Shown here piece after piece: positions 1 to 11,535 of a DNA stretch of 64,000 nucleotides. The DNA is from Paralithodes platypus (Eukaryota > Arthropoda > Malacostraca > Decapoda > Lithodidae), in contig CM064552.1 of assembly GCA_032716605.1 (NCBI GenBank), positions 7,447,565-7,511,564 on the forward strand, written 5' to 3'. Every line of letters begins with the position of its first letter. The stretch's first letter is position 1. The position numbers and the translations under genes were made by a program. Under the pieces are notes generated by a model that worked only from the letters and a program-made list of their open reading frames with translations, had not been told where the DNA came from and made no database searches.

Positions 1-2002
1 AGAGAGATACAATGAGTAGAGTAGAGAGGGGGGAGACAGTCATAATAGAGAGAGATACAATGAGTAGAGTAGAGAGGGGGGGACGAGACAGTCATAATAG
101 AGAGAGATACAATGAGTAGAGTAGAGAGGGGGGAGACAGTCATAATAGAGAGAGATACAATGAGTAGAGTAGAGAGGGGGGAGACAGTCATAATAGAGAG
201 AGATACAATGAGTAGAGTAGAGAGGGGGGAGACAGTCATAATAGAGAGATACAATGAGTAGAGTAGAGAGGGGGGAGACAGTCATAATAGAGAGAGATAC
301 AATGAGTAGAGTAGAGAGGGGAGAGACAGTCATAATAGAGAGAGATACAATGAGTAGAGTAGAGAGGGGGGAGGACAGTCATAATAGAGAGAGATACAAA
401 TGAGTAGAGTAGAGAGGGGGGAGACAGTCAATAGAGAGAGATACAATGAGTAGAGTAGAGAGGGGGGAGGGACAGTCATAATAGAGAGAGAACAATGAGT
501 AGAGTAGAGAGGGGGGAGACAGTCATAATAGAGAGATACAATGAGTAGAGTAGGAGAGGGGGGAGGACAGTCATAATAGAGAGAGATACAATGAGTAGAG
601 TAGAGAGGGGAGAGACAGTCATAATAGAGAGAGATACAATGAGTAGAGTAGAGAGGGGGAGACAGTCATAATAGAGAGAGATACAATGAGTAGAGTAGAG
701 AGGGGGGAGACAGTCATAATAGAGAGATACAATGAGTAGAGTAGAGAGGGGGGAGACAGTCATAATAGAGAGAGATACAATGAGTAGAGTAGAGAGGGGA
801 GAGACAGTCATAATAGAGAGAGATACAATGAGTAGAGTAGAGAGGGGGAGACAGTATAATAGAGAGAGATACAATGGAGTAGAGTAGAGAGGGGGAGACA
901 GTCATAATAGAGAGAGATACAATGAGTAGAGTTAGAGAGGGGGAGACAGTCATAATAGAGAGAGATACAATGAGTAGAGTAGAGAGGGGGGAGACAGTCA
1001 TAATAGAGAGAGATACAATGAGTAGAGTAGAGAGGGGAGAGACAGTCATAATAGAGAGAGATACAATGAGTAGAGTAGAGAGGGGGAGACAGTCATAATA
1101 GAGAGAGATACAATGAGTAGAGTAGAGAGGGGGAGACAGTCATAATAGAGAGAGATACAATGAGTAGAGTAGAGAGGGGAGAGACAGTCATAATAGAGAG
1201 AGATACAATGAGTAGAGTAGAGAGGGGGGAGACAGTCATAATAGAGAGATACAATGAGTAGAGTAGAGAGGGGGAGACAGTCATAATAGAGAGATACAAT
1301 GAGTAGAGTAGAGAGGGGGAGACAGTCATAATAGAGAGAGATACAATGAGTAGAGTAGAGAGGGGGGAGACAGTCATAATAGAGAGAGATACAATGAGTA
1401 GAGTAGAGAGGGGGGAGACAGTCATAATAGAGAGAGATACAATGAGTAGAGTAGAGAGGGGGGAGACAGTCATAATAGAGAGAGATACAATGAGTAGAGT
1501 AGAGAGGGGGAGACAGTCATAATAGAGAGAGATACAATGAGTAGAGTAGAGAGGGGGGAGACAGTCATAATAGAGAGAGATACAATGAGTAGAGTAGAGA
1601 GGGGGAGACAGTCATAATAGAGAGAGATACAATGAGTAGAGTAGAGAGGGGGAGACAGTCATAATAGAGAGAGATACAATGAGTAGAGTAGAGAGGGGAG
1701 AGACAGTCATAATAGAGAGAGATACAATGAGTAGAGTAGAGAGGGGAGAGACAGTCATAATAGAGAGAGATACAATGAGTAGAGTAGAGAGGGGGGAGAC
1801 AGTCATAATAGAGAGAGATACAATGAGTAGAGTAGAGAGGGGGGAGACAGTCATAATAGAGAGAGATACAATGAGTAGAGTAGAGAGGGGAGAGACAGTC
1901 ATAATAGAGAGAGATACAATGAGTAGAGTAGAGAAGGGGGAGACAGTCATAATAGAGAGAGATACTATGAGTAGAGTAGAGAGGGGAGAGACAGTCATAA
2001 TC
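1..2002. repeat. 48-bp minisatellite, about 41 copies
   Basis: The unit contains ATACAATGAGTAGAGTAGAG, a G-run of 4-7, then AGACAGTCATAATAGAGAG. Period is about 48 bp with small length changes in the G-run and in the GA dinucleotides. The array starts before the window and stops abruptly at about 2002. Because 48 is a multiple of three, long open frames run on both strands; they are by-products of the repeat, not genes. Confidence 0.97.
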
Positions 2003-2066
2003 TTCTAAGGGTAAACCTTTGGTACAACATACTGTAGGCTTAGTGAAGCGTGTTTTGAATACTGTT

Positions 2067-2412
2067 TTAAGGGGAGGTATTTAGTGTGTACCCTAGACCT
2101 TCATCAAGCTTAAAAATTACACTCCCTAGACCCCCTTCAAGATTTGTACATCTCAATTTGTAAATTTTTCGGTAGAAAAATGTCCCGGCCGAAGGCCGTT
2201 TCCTCTTACATTACAGGCTCGCTTTCGCTCGCCAGAAAAAAATCGACACCTAAAAGGCACGAAATTTCTAAAAATTGACATAAATGGGGCGAAAGTTCTT
2301 AAATTCGCCAAATTAATGGGGCGAACGTCTTAAAATCTCAATAGCAGTGGAGTTAAACATAAGGGAGAAAGGGGTTAAGAAAAAAATCCCTCAAGTGGAA
2401 ATCTCCCCTTAA
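2067..2412 (-). mobile_element. MITE family A1, full copy
   Basis: Bounded by TTAA at 2067 and 2409 with GGGGAGGTATTTAG at one end and AAATCTCCCC at the other. Inside, read on the - strand, are the family marks: CTCCCTTATGTTTA near the start, diverged repeats of about 32 bp beginning CCCCATT, GGCGAGCGAAAGCGAGCC, a GC-rich hairpin and the hairpin ACATTTTTC-TACC-GAAAAA. No coding capacity, so it must be moved by an enzyme encoded elsewhere. TTAA ends suggest a piggyBac-like transposase; this is an inference. Confidence 0.85.
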
Positions 2413-2751
2413 AAGGTCTGAAGATTCAAATGGGTGTATATTTTGTATTGCTTGCAAGTATGGGTAGAACAACCCTTCCAAGAGAATGACTTCAATGCAA
2501 TAGAGAATGTAAATTAGGTTTAGAAATGACAACGAATGTCTAGCCCTGATTATTATATAAACCTGAGTATTTGGATTGTCCATATACTGTCGGAATACCT
2601 GAGCCAATTGTATGTCTTTGTAAGAGATCCTTGCGTGCAATATAACCATGATAAATTATAAATACCCCCCAAACAAAATATCTGGTTGGCCTGAACAGCA
2701 TACAAGATTACGAGTTGAATCTTAACTCTCCATGCCTTTATACGAGTACAC

Positions 2752-3021
2752 TTAAGGGGACATGGGTCTTTTTTCTGGTCACTTTTCTCCCTCATGTTTA
2801 GCCCCATTAGTTTTCATATGTTAAGATGTTTGCCCCAGTAGTTAGTCGGTTTTAAGACCTTTCGCACTATTTCGTCGTCAACATTTAGACCTTTCGTGCT
2901 ATTTAGGTGTCGATTTTTTCCCTGGCGAACAATAGTGAGCCTGTAATGTTGGAAGAACCGGCCTTCAGCCGAAATTTTTCTACCGAAAAATGTACAAATT
3001 AATCTAGCAGGGGGATCTAAT

Positions 3022-3059
<38 letters not shown>

Positions 3060-3134
3060 GAGGTCTAGGGAGGAAACTAGAAAAATAATGAATACATGCA
3101 AAAATCGCCCAAAAAGTGAACCATCTCCCCTTAA
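2752..3134 (+). mobile_element. MITE family A2, full copy with T-run
   Basis: TTAA at 2752 and 3131, ends TTAAGGGGACATGG and CCATCTCCCCTTAA form the terminal inverted repeat. The A2 subfamily differs from A1 in its outer 40-60 bp. A run of about 30 T at 3025-3056 replaces the usual pentathymidine near the 3' side. Confidence 0.8.
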
Positions 3135-3239
3135 AATATCCTATAATAATACGAGTGGTAATCGGTGGTCTGCATTAATGCGGCTCCAGCTTCTTGGGTG
3201 AACCTGTGACAGACAACCAACATTTAGGAACTTGAAATC

Positions 3240-3598
3240 CGACTTCTTTTTTATCTTTCTCTCTTTCCCTGGCTTGTATCCGTTCGGTCCCATTCAGCCT
3301 ACTGTTTTAAGACTTTTATCCCCATCCAGGTGTCGATTTCTTCCTGGCGAGCGATAGCAAGCCAGCATTGTATCGAGAAATCCGGCTTCGCCGGAGATAT
3401 GTTTCTATCGAAAAATGTACAAATTTAGCTTGCTGTCAAAACAAAAATATATATATGCTGACTCGCTACTGCTCGCCAGGAAAATATTGACACCTGGATG
3501 GGGGTAAACGTCTTAAAACAGTAGGCTGAATGGGGCCGAATGGACAAGCCCAAGAGAAAGGGAGAGAAAGAGAAAAAAAGCGAGGTGGGCTTCCTTAA
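3240..3598 (+). mobile_element. Fold-back MITE family B, 5' end decayed
   Basis: Starts with CTTTTTTATCTTTCTCTC and ends GCGAGGTGGGCTTCCTTAA. The two outer halves of about 155 bp are inverted copies of each other (CCTGGCTTGTATCCGTTCGG and the matching CCGAATGGACAAGCC). The centre has CCGGCTTCGCCGG and the TTTCTATCGAAAAATGTAC hairpin. The right TTAA is kept, the left one is not recognisable. Confidence 0.8.
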
Positions 3599-3940
3599 GT
3601 GGCCTCATAAATTCGGGGACATTAACAACACAAGAAGAGGTCAGGTTGTTCTACCTGACCAAACAAAGAGCTGAAGGCTAAATATATCGAACACGTTTGT
3701 GTGTAAAAACTTTAATAATCAATACAGAAGTGGCCGACTTGTAGGCCTACTTAATTCTTTACAACAGTTGCACAGCTGAGTGAACAAATACATATAGTGT
3801 TTGTGAAGTATAGCAAAGTATGTCAATTTACAGTCTGCCCTTCTCCAATACAATTTGAAGTTTCAAAGTTGATATGCCAAAGTGAAGTTTTACACTTTTA
3901 CAATTAATAATATTTTTCATTTCTGTTTCTCCTGCTACAG
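3599..3940. other. Intron sequence before first visible exon
   Basis: No ORF or recognised repeat. The last 30 bases are pyrimidine-rich (TTTCTGTTTCTCCTGCTACAG) and end in the acceptor AG used by the exon at 3941. Confidence 0.6.
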
Positions 3941-4084
3941 GTTCCCTTGTAGCGGTACCCTTGTTGTCCCGGGTGTTGGGTATGTCTGACAACTACCTGG
4001 CAGTGCTGGGCGCCCTCTCCTCTGTGGTGGACTACACGCTCTACGGTCTGGTGTCTAAGGAGGCAGAGTTCCTCGTGTGGATCG
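3941..4084 (+). CDS. SLC46-like transporter, visible exon 1 of 4
   Basis: This exon encodes SLVAVPLLSRVLGMSDNYLA and then ALSSVVDYTLYGLVSKEAEF, ending VWIG. It follows an acceptor TGCTACAG and ends at the donor G|GTAAGT, in phase 1. The GMSD motif followed by a hydrophobic span is typical of the second half of SLC46 major-facilitator proteins (PCFT/SLC46A1, SLC46A2/A3). It would form a cytoplasmic loop and about TM9, with part of TM10. These proteins move folates or related small anions across the plasma or lysosomal membrane, usually with protons; the substrate cannot be told from this sequence. The first two bases complete a codon begun in an upstream exon outside the window, so start codon and TM1-8 are not seen. 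Base composition (GC-rich, codon-like) stands out from the AT-rich intron. Confidence 0.85.
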
Positions 4085-5174
4085 GTAAGTTGGAAGAATC
4101 ATATTGCCTAGTTGATATAACCCAGATACTTGACGATATAAAATTGTTTGTGACAGATGGTCATTTGGCATCTGACAATAATGAGTGTTAGAGTCCCCTG
4201 GGCTCAATACCTTGATCAGATGTATATGTCTGATCCCCCAGGGAAGCAGCTTCAACTAGTGCAATCAATCAATCCTGAATTAGTCAATCCCAATTCATTC
4301 CCGACATGATCATTTCACTTTCCTCAGCAGTTACTCACATAGTCTGCCCCGAAAACTCTTGCACTCAGTTTTATCACCAATCAATACTACCACATAAGCA
4401 GGGTTAACTTTAAGGACACAAGCAGCATGCACATATAGCTGAAGCTGTTACTCACAAGCTATGCAACCAACATATTTTGAATCAGTTGCAAATAGATGCT
4501 GCTGATATGATAATGGTCTTACCAACGGTACCCCATGAACTTGCATATAGACACTTGGTACCAAAAGAGTTGATATGTCTCTCCTAATCACTGTTGACTG
4601 TCCATGACTCACAAACTATCTAACAAGACAGGGAGCACTAGAGTTGTTTAAGATCCGCAACTTTGTCCTACATACATATCGACATCACCACAACCATGTC
4701 CTCTTGTTGAGAAAATCCATAATGTCATATGCAAAGCCCAGGTGACAAACATCGTGGCTTGACCCACAACTGTTATTCATCTCACTACCAAATTTATCCA
4801 AGGCCTCTTTGTTCTTGCCACGCAGACTGATCTTTTTCACTCAACAAGGCAATGCTTGAACTTTAGTCTTACTCCAAGAGACCTTTAGACCCAGGGGCTC
4901 CGACTCCGTATTTAGTGGTCAAGAGCTAGTGTGAAAAATTACCAGCAGTTCCACTCAGATCATCCACAATGTCAAGGTCAGGGATCTTGATATTGCTGAC
5001 CAATGATCTGCATTGATTATGACTAACTGTCCGGCCCAGTACGCAGTCCATAATTATAAGTGTTACATGTGAAGGTAACAGCAAACACCACTGTCCTACT
5101 CTTGAGTTTACAGGGAAGAAGGGGGAGGCCTGCCCACCATATTTGTGCTTGACCTACTAAATAGTGAAGGCCCA
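4085..5174. other. Intron 1 segment without recognised elements
   Basis: Unique-looking AT-rich sequence with no coding signal and no copy of the MITE families. Short shadow frames overlap the exon edge only. Confidence 0.5.
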
Positions 5175-5660
5175 TAAATCCTTCTGGTAATAAAGAAGGC
5201 TGAGGCTACTTGAAAAAGTAGGAAAACCCCTGATGTCTGTGGCATTTTCGTAGAACTGCTGAAATTAGAAGGTGCCGCCATAATTCATGAGCTGCATACA
5301 GTCCTGAATGCCAATTTGGTAACTAGTACCATTCCTTCTGCCTGGAAAAGGGGCTTAGTTATTCCAGTCTGGAAACGGAAAGGGTACTCTCATGACTTCA
5401 ACAATGGGGTGTTACACTGCTCAGTATGCCAGTCAAGGTTTGTGCTTATATTCTGTTAATGCAATTTTGAAAGTATTATACAATCTAGTTTCACTTTCAA
5501 GAAGTGGACAACTGATCAAATTGTAGTATTCTGTGTCTTCGAAGAACACTGATTTGCGTTTCAGTCTTTGCCAATTTCAAAAATTATTTGTTGTAGTTTA
5601 TCATGAGACTATAAGGACTTTTGCTTCTCTGTGGAATACGTATGGCATTTTTTGATCTGA
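5175..5660 (+). pseudogene. Decayed non-LTR reverse-transcriptase relic
   Basis: In mixed frames the DNA still spells RT fingers and palm text: VCGIFVELLKLEGAAIIHEL, then TIPSAWKRGLVIPVWKRKG (family pattern WKxGLVVPIWKGKG), then DFNN, then a much-decayed stretch with TTDQI-like text before a VYHETIR/SLWN segment where FDSVDRAALW would be expected. There are many stops and frameshifts and both ends are missing. Probably an RTE- or Jockey-type element; the clade is uncertain. Confidence 0.65.
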
Positions 5661-6637
5661 TGGCCTGACTATTCATGAACAGAGCAAATTGGGCAGACAC
5701 CCTCCTTCTTTCCTGTAAAGTTAAGAATAGGACAGGTATGTTTTGACATAATAGCTCATAATAGCTCTTGAACCACTGTACACGTATTCAGTACCATTAG
5801 GACTAAAGGTTGTTTGGTCTAAGATTAGAGTTAATGCAGAGGTGCGATCTTTTCAAGCTTGTCTTGGGAACATAAGAAGTCTTGGTTAGAGTAATTCATC
5901 TTGGTAGCGAGATCGTATAAAAGGGTCAGGTCAAGATGCATAGTGTATTGCATATGGGGTTATGAACCCTCTCAACAAAAGTATATGACACTGTCGATAT
6001 CTATGTAGACGGACCGCCCTATGATAGTGGACCACTCGTGCTGGTCATCACACATCAAACCATCATCTTTCTAAACTATTACTAAGTTATTAAAGATGTT
6101 ATTGAGTTAATTTGAAAGTGATTGATAAATATTGGTTGTATGGTTCATAAGCTTTAACCTTGACTACCGGTGGTATATGGTCACATGGCCCATCTTCCTG
6201 AAGTTAACCATGCTCACGCGGTGGGTTTAGTGGGTGATATCCCCGAGTGAAAGAGACCTAAGGAGAGACCAACGTTTGTATTCTTAAGCCATTAGCAATT
6301 ATTTCCCTTAGCAACGCTTGATACTGAAAAAATACTGTGGGAATGAGTGTTGTTTGCAGAGATTAGGCACATTAGCATTCCCATTTCTCAACCGGCAAAC
6401 TTTCTAACTAGCACCCTATACAAATGTTGCATGCAATATAGAGCATTGATGCTGTGACAGTTTCACATTTAAACACTGTTAACTTCTGAGATGCTTCATT
6501 AATATGTTACTCATTAAAAACACATTTATCATTAGATGAAAACTGTGTACAAAAAGTATGGAAACATTAACAAAACTATCATTACACACTGATCACGTGT
6601 ATTTGTTTTGCTACAGTATATGTGCTATGTATACTTC

Positions 6638-6655
6638 ACACACACACACACACAC

Positions 6656-6694
<39 letters not shown>
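6638..6694. repeat. (CA)n(TA)n compound microsatellite
   Basis: About 18 bp of CACACA followed by about 38 bp of TATATA. Confidence 0.95.
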
Positions 6695-6699
<5 letters not shown>

Positions 6700-7307
6700 T
6701 TGTAATAAGGGAAGCTAGTCATTGTTATATGTAAAGTTAATCTAAAGCTACTACGTAGAACTATACAAATAATATTCCTAGATCACTTAACACGTAATAT
6801 AATAGGGCATAGAGTACGACCTTCACAGTTAAAGAAGATTCCCTTGATCTTTACTACTCCTACATAATAATAAAGTCATTAGCATCGAAAACGAGTTCCC
6901 TCCACGGTAAATGAGTACGGGTCAAAATACCACAACACAATGCATCGGTAAATACCGTACATACCGGTAAATGACAAATGTTACTAGAGCATAACAAGGT
7001 CATAGAAAAAGTGGATTAAAATGGTTTAGTGTAATACAGGATGTAAAACGTTATCTAAAGGAATGAAGCTTGTTTTACTTTTATTTTTAGTTTTCTCACT
7101 GTAGCACACATTCCAATGAGGGTATACTTATTTTAGTTCGTGAGTGTACAGGCACAATCCTTATTGCTCTTCAAATATTAAGTAAGCTATCAACATTTAA
7201 CTACTCTGTTTACTAAAATGTTAAACCTGATATTTTTTGTTTCCAAAGTTTGCTTATATTGATCAAGGTCACAAATGGGGGACGGCATTAGTGCACTAGA
7301 GTGCACA

Positions 7308-7522
7308 TTAACCCCCTCTGTAGCGAATCCGTTCTTTTAGCTTTATTATGGCTACTATTTAACAATTGTATTCAGTTTAAAAAGGGCCTCCATCAATTAA
7401 CAGGCTTCGCACTATCTCACTTAACCCTTTTTACTACCACAGATCCTTTTTAAACTGCACAAAATCGTCTAAATAAAGCCAGAATAAAACCACAAAGACG
7501 TCGCCGGTATAGAAGGGGCTAA
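7308..7522. mobile_element. MITE family C, full copy
   Basis: Left end TTAACCCCCTCTGTAGCG, right end GTCGCCGGTATAGAAGGGGC followed by TAA. The two halves are inverted copies: TTATGGCTACTATTTAACAATTGT/TTCAG on the left and the complementary CTAAATAAAGCCAGAATAAAA on the right. No ORF. Confidence 0.8.
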
Positions 7523-7807
7523 AGAAATGTTAGGAGAGACACACTGCTATCGAAATGTTAGGAGAGACACACTGCTATCGAAATGTTAGGAGAGACACAC
7601 TGCTATCGAAATGTTAGGAGAGACACACTGCTATCGAAATGTTAGGAGAGACACACTGCTATCGAAATGTTAGGAGAGACACACTGCTATCGAAATGTTA
7701 GGAGAGACACACTGCTATCGAAATGTTAGGAGAGACACACTGCTATCGAAATGTTAGGAGAGACACACTGCTATCGAAATGTTAGGAGAGACACACTGCT
7801 ATCGAAA
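7523..7807. repeat. 28-bp minisatellite, about 10 copies
   Basis: Unit GAAATGTTAGGAGAGACACA plus CTGCTATC, nearly perfect copies. It begins directly at the right end of the C-type MITE at 7308-7522. Confidence 0.97.
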
Positions 7808-7897
7808 AGCTAATAAGTTATGTAGACAACACACCTTTCTTGTATGCCCTTACAGTACACATTGTCGTCTATCATACAAGATACAAAGGAGTGTACA

Positions 7898-8123
7898 ATG
7901 GACCACTTGCGAGTTTCAGGCTATAAGGAAGTTGGTGCCGTAAACATCGATAGTAAACAGAAATACAACAATAAAGTAGATGTCTAATGGATAAAACGTG
8001 TGTTGAATTTAGTTGTATGTATTTATAAATGTACTACAACCGCATTTTAGCTGGTAATTCAGTTAAATATCAATGTAAAAAAACTCCAACTTCCTTATAG
8101 CCTGAAACTCGCAAGTGTCAATT
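7898..8123. mobile_element. Fold-back family G
   Basis: Left arm GACCACTTGCGAGTTTCAGG, CTATAAGGAAGTTGG; right arm CCAACTTCCTTATAG, CCTGAAACTCGCAAGTG. The arms are inverted copies about 45 bp long around about 130 bp of AT-rich DNA. The C' element at 8122 sits in its right flank at TCAATTAA. Confidence 0.75.
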
Positions 8124-8337
8124 AACCCTCTCAAGATTATGACGCATTTTGACATATTATTTTGGCTAACATCAGACGAATGTATACAATATAGGAAGGA
8201 TCTGTGGGAATGATAAGGGTCAAGACTATCTCAATTAACCCTCTGACTTCCATATACCCTTCCTCATCTGAATATAATCGTCTGATAATAACCATAACAC
8301 AGACAAGGAATGCGTAATCGTATCTTCAAAGGGTTAA
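8122..8337. mobile_element. MITE family C', full copy
   Basis: TTAACCCTCTCAAGATTATG at the left and CGTATCTTCAAAGGGTTAA at the right. Centre has CTATCTCAATTAACCCTCTGAC. Inner core (TTTTGGCTAACATCAGACGA; right half TCTGATAATAACC) is related to family C but the outer 30 bp are different (GACGCATTTTGAC instead of GTACCGGCGACGTC). Confidence 0.82.
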
Positions 8338-8409
8338 GAAAGTTTAATTTAGATTATTTATTAACATGATGCTGACAAATGGAAGGAATGTGTAAGAGAG
8401 TATGGGTCT

Positions 8410-9660
8410 GTGGGTTCAAGGATTGTGTGGGTGAGAATGAAAGTAGGAATACAAACGTGGGTGATTGTATGCGTGTATGCCCCGACAGAGGATATACTTG
8501 AAAGAAAGAAAGAGGAGTTCTGGATGAATGTGGAGGCGTGCCTGGAGAAGTTTGACAAGAACGAAAGAATATTTCTGATTGGGGATATGAATGGTAAGGT
8601 GGGTGATAGGAAAGTTGAGGGAGTGGTGGGAGGGTGGGGGGTACCATCAGAGGTGAATGGGAATGGTAGTGCACTTGTGGACGTATGTGTGGGGAGGAGG
8701 CTGTGGATAGCCAACACCTTCTTCCGACACAGAATGATCCACAGGTACACGTGGAAACGGATGTTGACGATGAAGGATAAGACAGTGGTGGAACGAAAGT
8801 CATTGATTGATTATGTATGTGTGGATGAACGAATGAAGAAATCTGTGATGGATGCTAGGGTGTATAGGGGTATTGGAGGGGGTCTGTCTGATCATTATGT
8901 AGTGGTAGCTAAGGTTAGGATACAAAAGAAGTGGGTGAGGAGAGCGGGAGGGAGGTGAGAGGAGGGTGGAATGGTGAGGAGGGTGGAGAGGTTGCAGGAG
9001 GAGGAAGTCAGGGAGGAGTACAGGAGAGCAGTGGAAAGACGACTAGGTGGGTTCGACCTGGAAGTTATGGAGGAAGTGGAGGAGATGAGCAAGGTGTTTA
9101 AGGATGAGATCTGTGCAGCATGTGAGGAGGTGTGTGGAGTGAGGAGAAGAGGGAGGGGAGTGAAAGGTACAGCATGGTGGACAGAAGAGGTAAGAATAGC
9201 TGTGGAAGAAAAGAAGAAAGCATATAGAGAGTGGTTGGGTAGTAGAGGGAATGAAGATTCCGAGAGGCAGAAACGAGCGAGGTACGTGGAGAGTAAGAGG
9301 GTGGTGAAGAGAGTAGTGAAGGAAAGTAAGAGAAGAGTAGATGAGGAATTTGGAAGGAATCTGAGTGTAAAATGGAGGGAGAGTAAGAAACTGTTCTGGA
9401 AAGAAGTCAAGAAAGTTAGGGAAGGTAGCAAGGGAAACAGTAAGGGTGTGAAAGATAAGAATGGGAGAATGCTAGCCGAGAAGCAAGAGAGAGTCGAAAG
9501 ATGGAGGGAGTACTTCAGTGAGTTGCTAAATGAAAGGAATGAAGAGCCAGCAAACATAGCTGGATATGGTATGGGAGGGAGAAGAAGAGAAGTAGTGGAG
9601 GAGGAGGTGGGGATCAGGAGGTCAGAAGTGTGGGAAGCCATGAAAAGAGTGAAGTTGGGG
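8410..9660 (+). pseudogene. RTE ORF2 part 1: AP endonuclease and linker
   Basis: The N-terminal half of the polyprotein. Endonuclease marks are VCVYAPTED, FLIGDMNGKVGD (catalytic D and N), LIDYVCVDERM and GGGLSDHYVVVAKV (SDH motif). A TGA at 8956-8958 interrupts the frame just after the endonuclease, and the same frame continues from about 8959 (basic, glutamate-rich linker). A single extra G in the GGGGG run at about 9656-9660 then shifts the frame: past it the expected GKAPGTDGVCGEMLRYG is read in the next frame. Missing at the N-terminus because of 5' truncation. Apart from these two lesions it is well kept, so the copy is young. Confidence 0.85.
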
Positions 9661-11158
9661 GAAAGCACCAGGAACAGATGGAGTGTGTGGGGAAATGTTG
9701 AGGTATGGTGGTGAGATAGTGATAGAATGGGTATGGAAAATGTGCAAACTAGCATGGGAGAAGGGGAGTGCACCCGATGACTGGAAGACTGGCATAATAG
9801 TCCCCCTATATAAGGGCAAAGGGGAAAGAGGAGTGTGTGGTAACCACCGAGGAATATGTCTTCTAAGCGTAGTAGGGAAGGTATACAGTAGGGTAGTGAT
9901 TGAGAGAGTGAGAGTGAGAACGGAGAAATGGATAGGCGACGAGCAGGGAGGTTTTAGGAAGGGAAGAGGATGTGTAGATCAGATTTTTACCCTGAATTGT
10001 GTTGTGGAGAAGTATCTGGAGAAGAAACAAAAGGTGTATGTTGCCTTTATGGACTTAGAGAAGGCCTATGACAGAGTGGATAGAGAAGGTTTGTGGAAAG
10101 TACTTAGAATATACGGAGTAGAGGGCAAGTTGCTGAAAGCAGTGAAGAGCATGTATGAGGGTGCAAAGGCGGCAGTACGTGTGGAGAGTGAGCAGAGCGA
10201 GTTCTTTGACCTGAATGTTGGTTTGAAACAGGGGTGTGTGATGTCCCCGTGGTTGTTTACTGTATATATGGATGGAGTTATGAAAGAAATACTATCAAGA
10301 GCAGTGGATGTTGGTGTATCGCTGAAAAGGGAGGGAATTGAGTGGAAGCTACCTATACTGCTGTTTGTGGATGATACAGTTCTGATGAGTGATAATGAAT
10401 GGGAGTTGCAGGGTCTGGTAAATGAGTTTGGAACAGTGTGCGAAAAACGGAATTTGAAGGTAAATACGGGGAAGAGCAAGGTTATGGTCTTCGAAAGGGG
10501 TGAAGTCACAGAGTGTGAGGTGAAGCTGAACGGTCAGGCTATGGAGATCGTCAACTCTTTTAAGTATCTGGGCAGTGTGTTGAGTAAAGATGGGACTATG
10601 GATGAAGAGGTGCGGGAGAGGGTACAACAGGGGAAGAGGGTTGTAGGAACGCTAAAAGCAGTAACAAGAAATAGGGTGGTCAGTATGGAAGTGAAGAAGT
10701 CCTTGCATGACAGTGTGGTAATCCCGACACTGACTTACGGAAGCGAAGCATGGACGTTGGTTGAGAGACTCAGACCAAGAGTGAGAGCAGTGGAAATGAA
10801 TTACTTAAGGAGTGCGTGCGGAGTTACATGGAGGGATAGACAGACTAATGAGGAAGTAAGAAGGAGGTGTGGTGTGGAGGTAGATGTGCTGGAAAGTGTG
10901 AAAAGGAACAACTTGAGATGGTTCGGCCATATGGAACGTATGGAAAGCGAGAGAATGAATAAGAGGGTGTACGAGAGCGAGGTGGAGGGACAGAGGGGGA
11001 GAGGTAGACCGAATATGAGGTGGAAGGATGGAGTGAGGAACTACATGAACGAAGGCGGTGCTGGTTGGGGGGAGGGGCGTCGACTGACTGGGGACAGAGG
11101 TGCATGGGGGCGGTTCGTTGGTGGCCACCCCTTCGGGGATCACGGCGTCAGGCAATAG
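9660..11158 (+). pseudogene. RTE ORF2 part 2: reverse transcriptase and C-terminus
   Basis: About 490 residues open without a stop. RT motifs in order: PLYKGKGERGVCGNHRGI, GFRKGRGCVDQIF, FMDLEKAYDRVDREGLW (motif A aspartate), LKQGCVMSPWLF (motif B), LLFVDDTVLMSD (motif C; V replaces the usual A, both aspartates kept), then SFKYLGSVLS and a thumb. C-terminal WFGHMERM and GRGRPNMRWKDG follow. The stop is at 11156-11158 and the tail ATAGATAG follows at once. Copies DNA from its own transcript at a nick made by the endonuclease (target-primed reverse transcription) in active relatives. Confidence 0.88.
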
Positions 11159-11194
11159 ATAGATAGATAGATGCTGACAAATCTATGTGCTCAG

Positions 11195-11535
11195 GCATTT
11201 ATTTTTCTGGACCCTCTTCTCCCTCGTGTTTAGTCCCATTAGTTTATAATTTTTTAAGACGTTCCCCCCCATTAGTTTGACGAATGATTGTAAGACCTTG
11301 CTCTTAAATTATTTGCAATTATTAAGATCTTTCCTGCCATTTGGGTGTAGATTGTTTTTTCCCGCCGAGCGATAGCGAACCTGCAATTTTGAAGGAACCG
11401 GCCTTTGGCTAAGGCATTTTTCTACCGATGAAGGCACACATTTATCTCGAAGGGGGGTCATGTGGATATTGTATAAGGTTGATGGAAATCTAGGGAGAAA
11501 ACTAATGAATACAAACAAATAAATGTTTTACTTAA
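11195..11535 (+). mobile_element. MITE family A2, left end decayed
   Basis: TTTTTCTGGACCCTCTTCTC, CCCTCGTGTTTAGTCCCATT, GAGCGATAGCGAACC, the GC-rich hairpin and the GATGGAAATCTAGGGAG segment are all present; right TTAA at 11532-11535 abuts the next TTAA element. Confidence 0.72.

Larger units (their letters stand above)
8381..11169 (+). mobile_element. RTE-like non-LTR retrotransposon, 5'-truncated, with target duplication
   Basis: The element ends in a short (ATAG)n tail after the ORF stop. The flanks carry the same 13 bp, GATGCTGACAAAT, at 8368-8380 and 11170-11182, so both borders are defined. The 5' border falls inside the endonuclease domain. No RNase H is present, and the protein ends with WFGHMERM and RGRGRPNMRWKDGV, as in the RTE clade. 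The insertion lies in intron 1 of the SLC46-like gene in the same orientation. Confidence 0.9.

Noticed and set aside
1..2008. Several 97-132 residue ORFs in both directions
   Set aside because: They are translations of the 48-bp repeat; no start context, no variation expected of a protein, frames break with G-run length.
6000..6640. Extra exon of the transporter within intron 1
   Set aside because: No frame there gives SLC46-like text, and exons 1 and 2 already join in phase with continuous family motifs.
8354..11158. Proline/serine-rich ORFs on the - strand under the RTE element (also + strand under 50354-51604)
   Set aside because: They are antisense shadows of the purine-rich RT gene.
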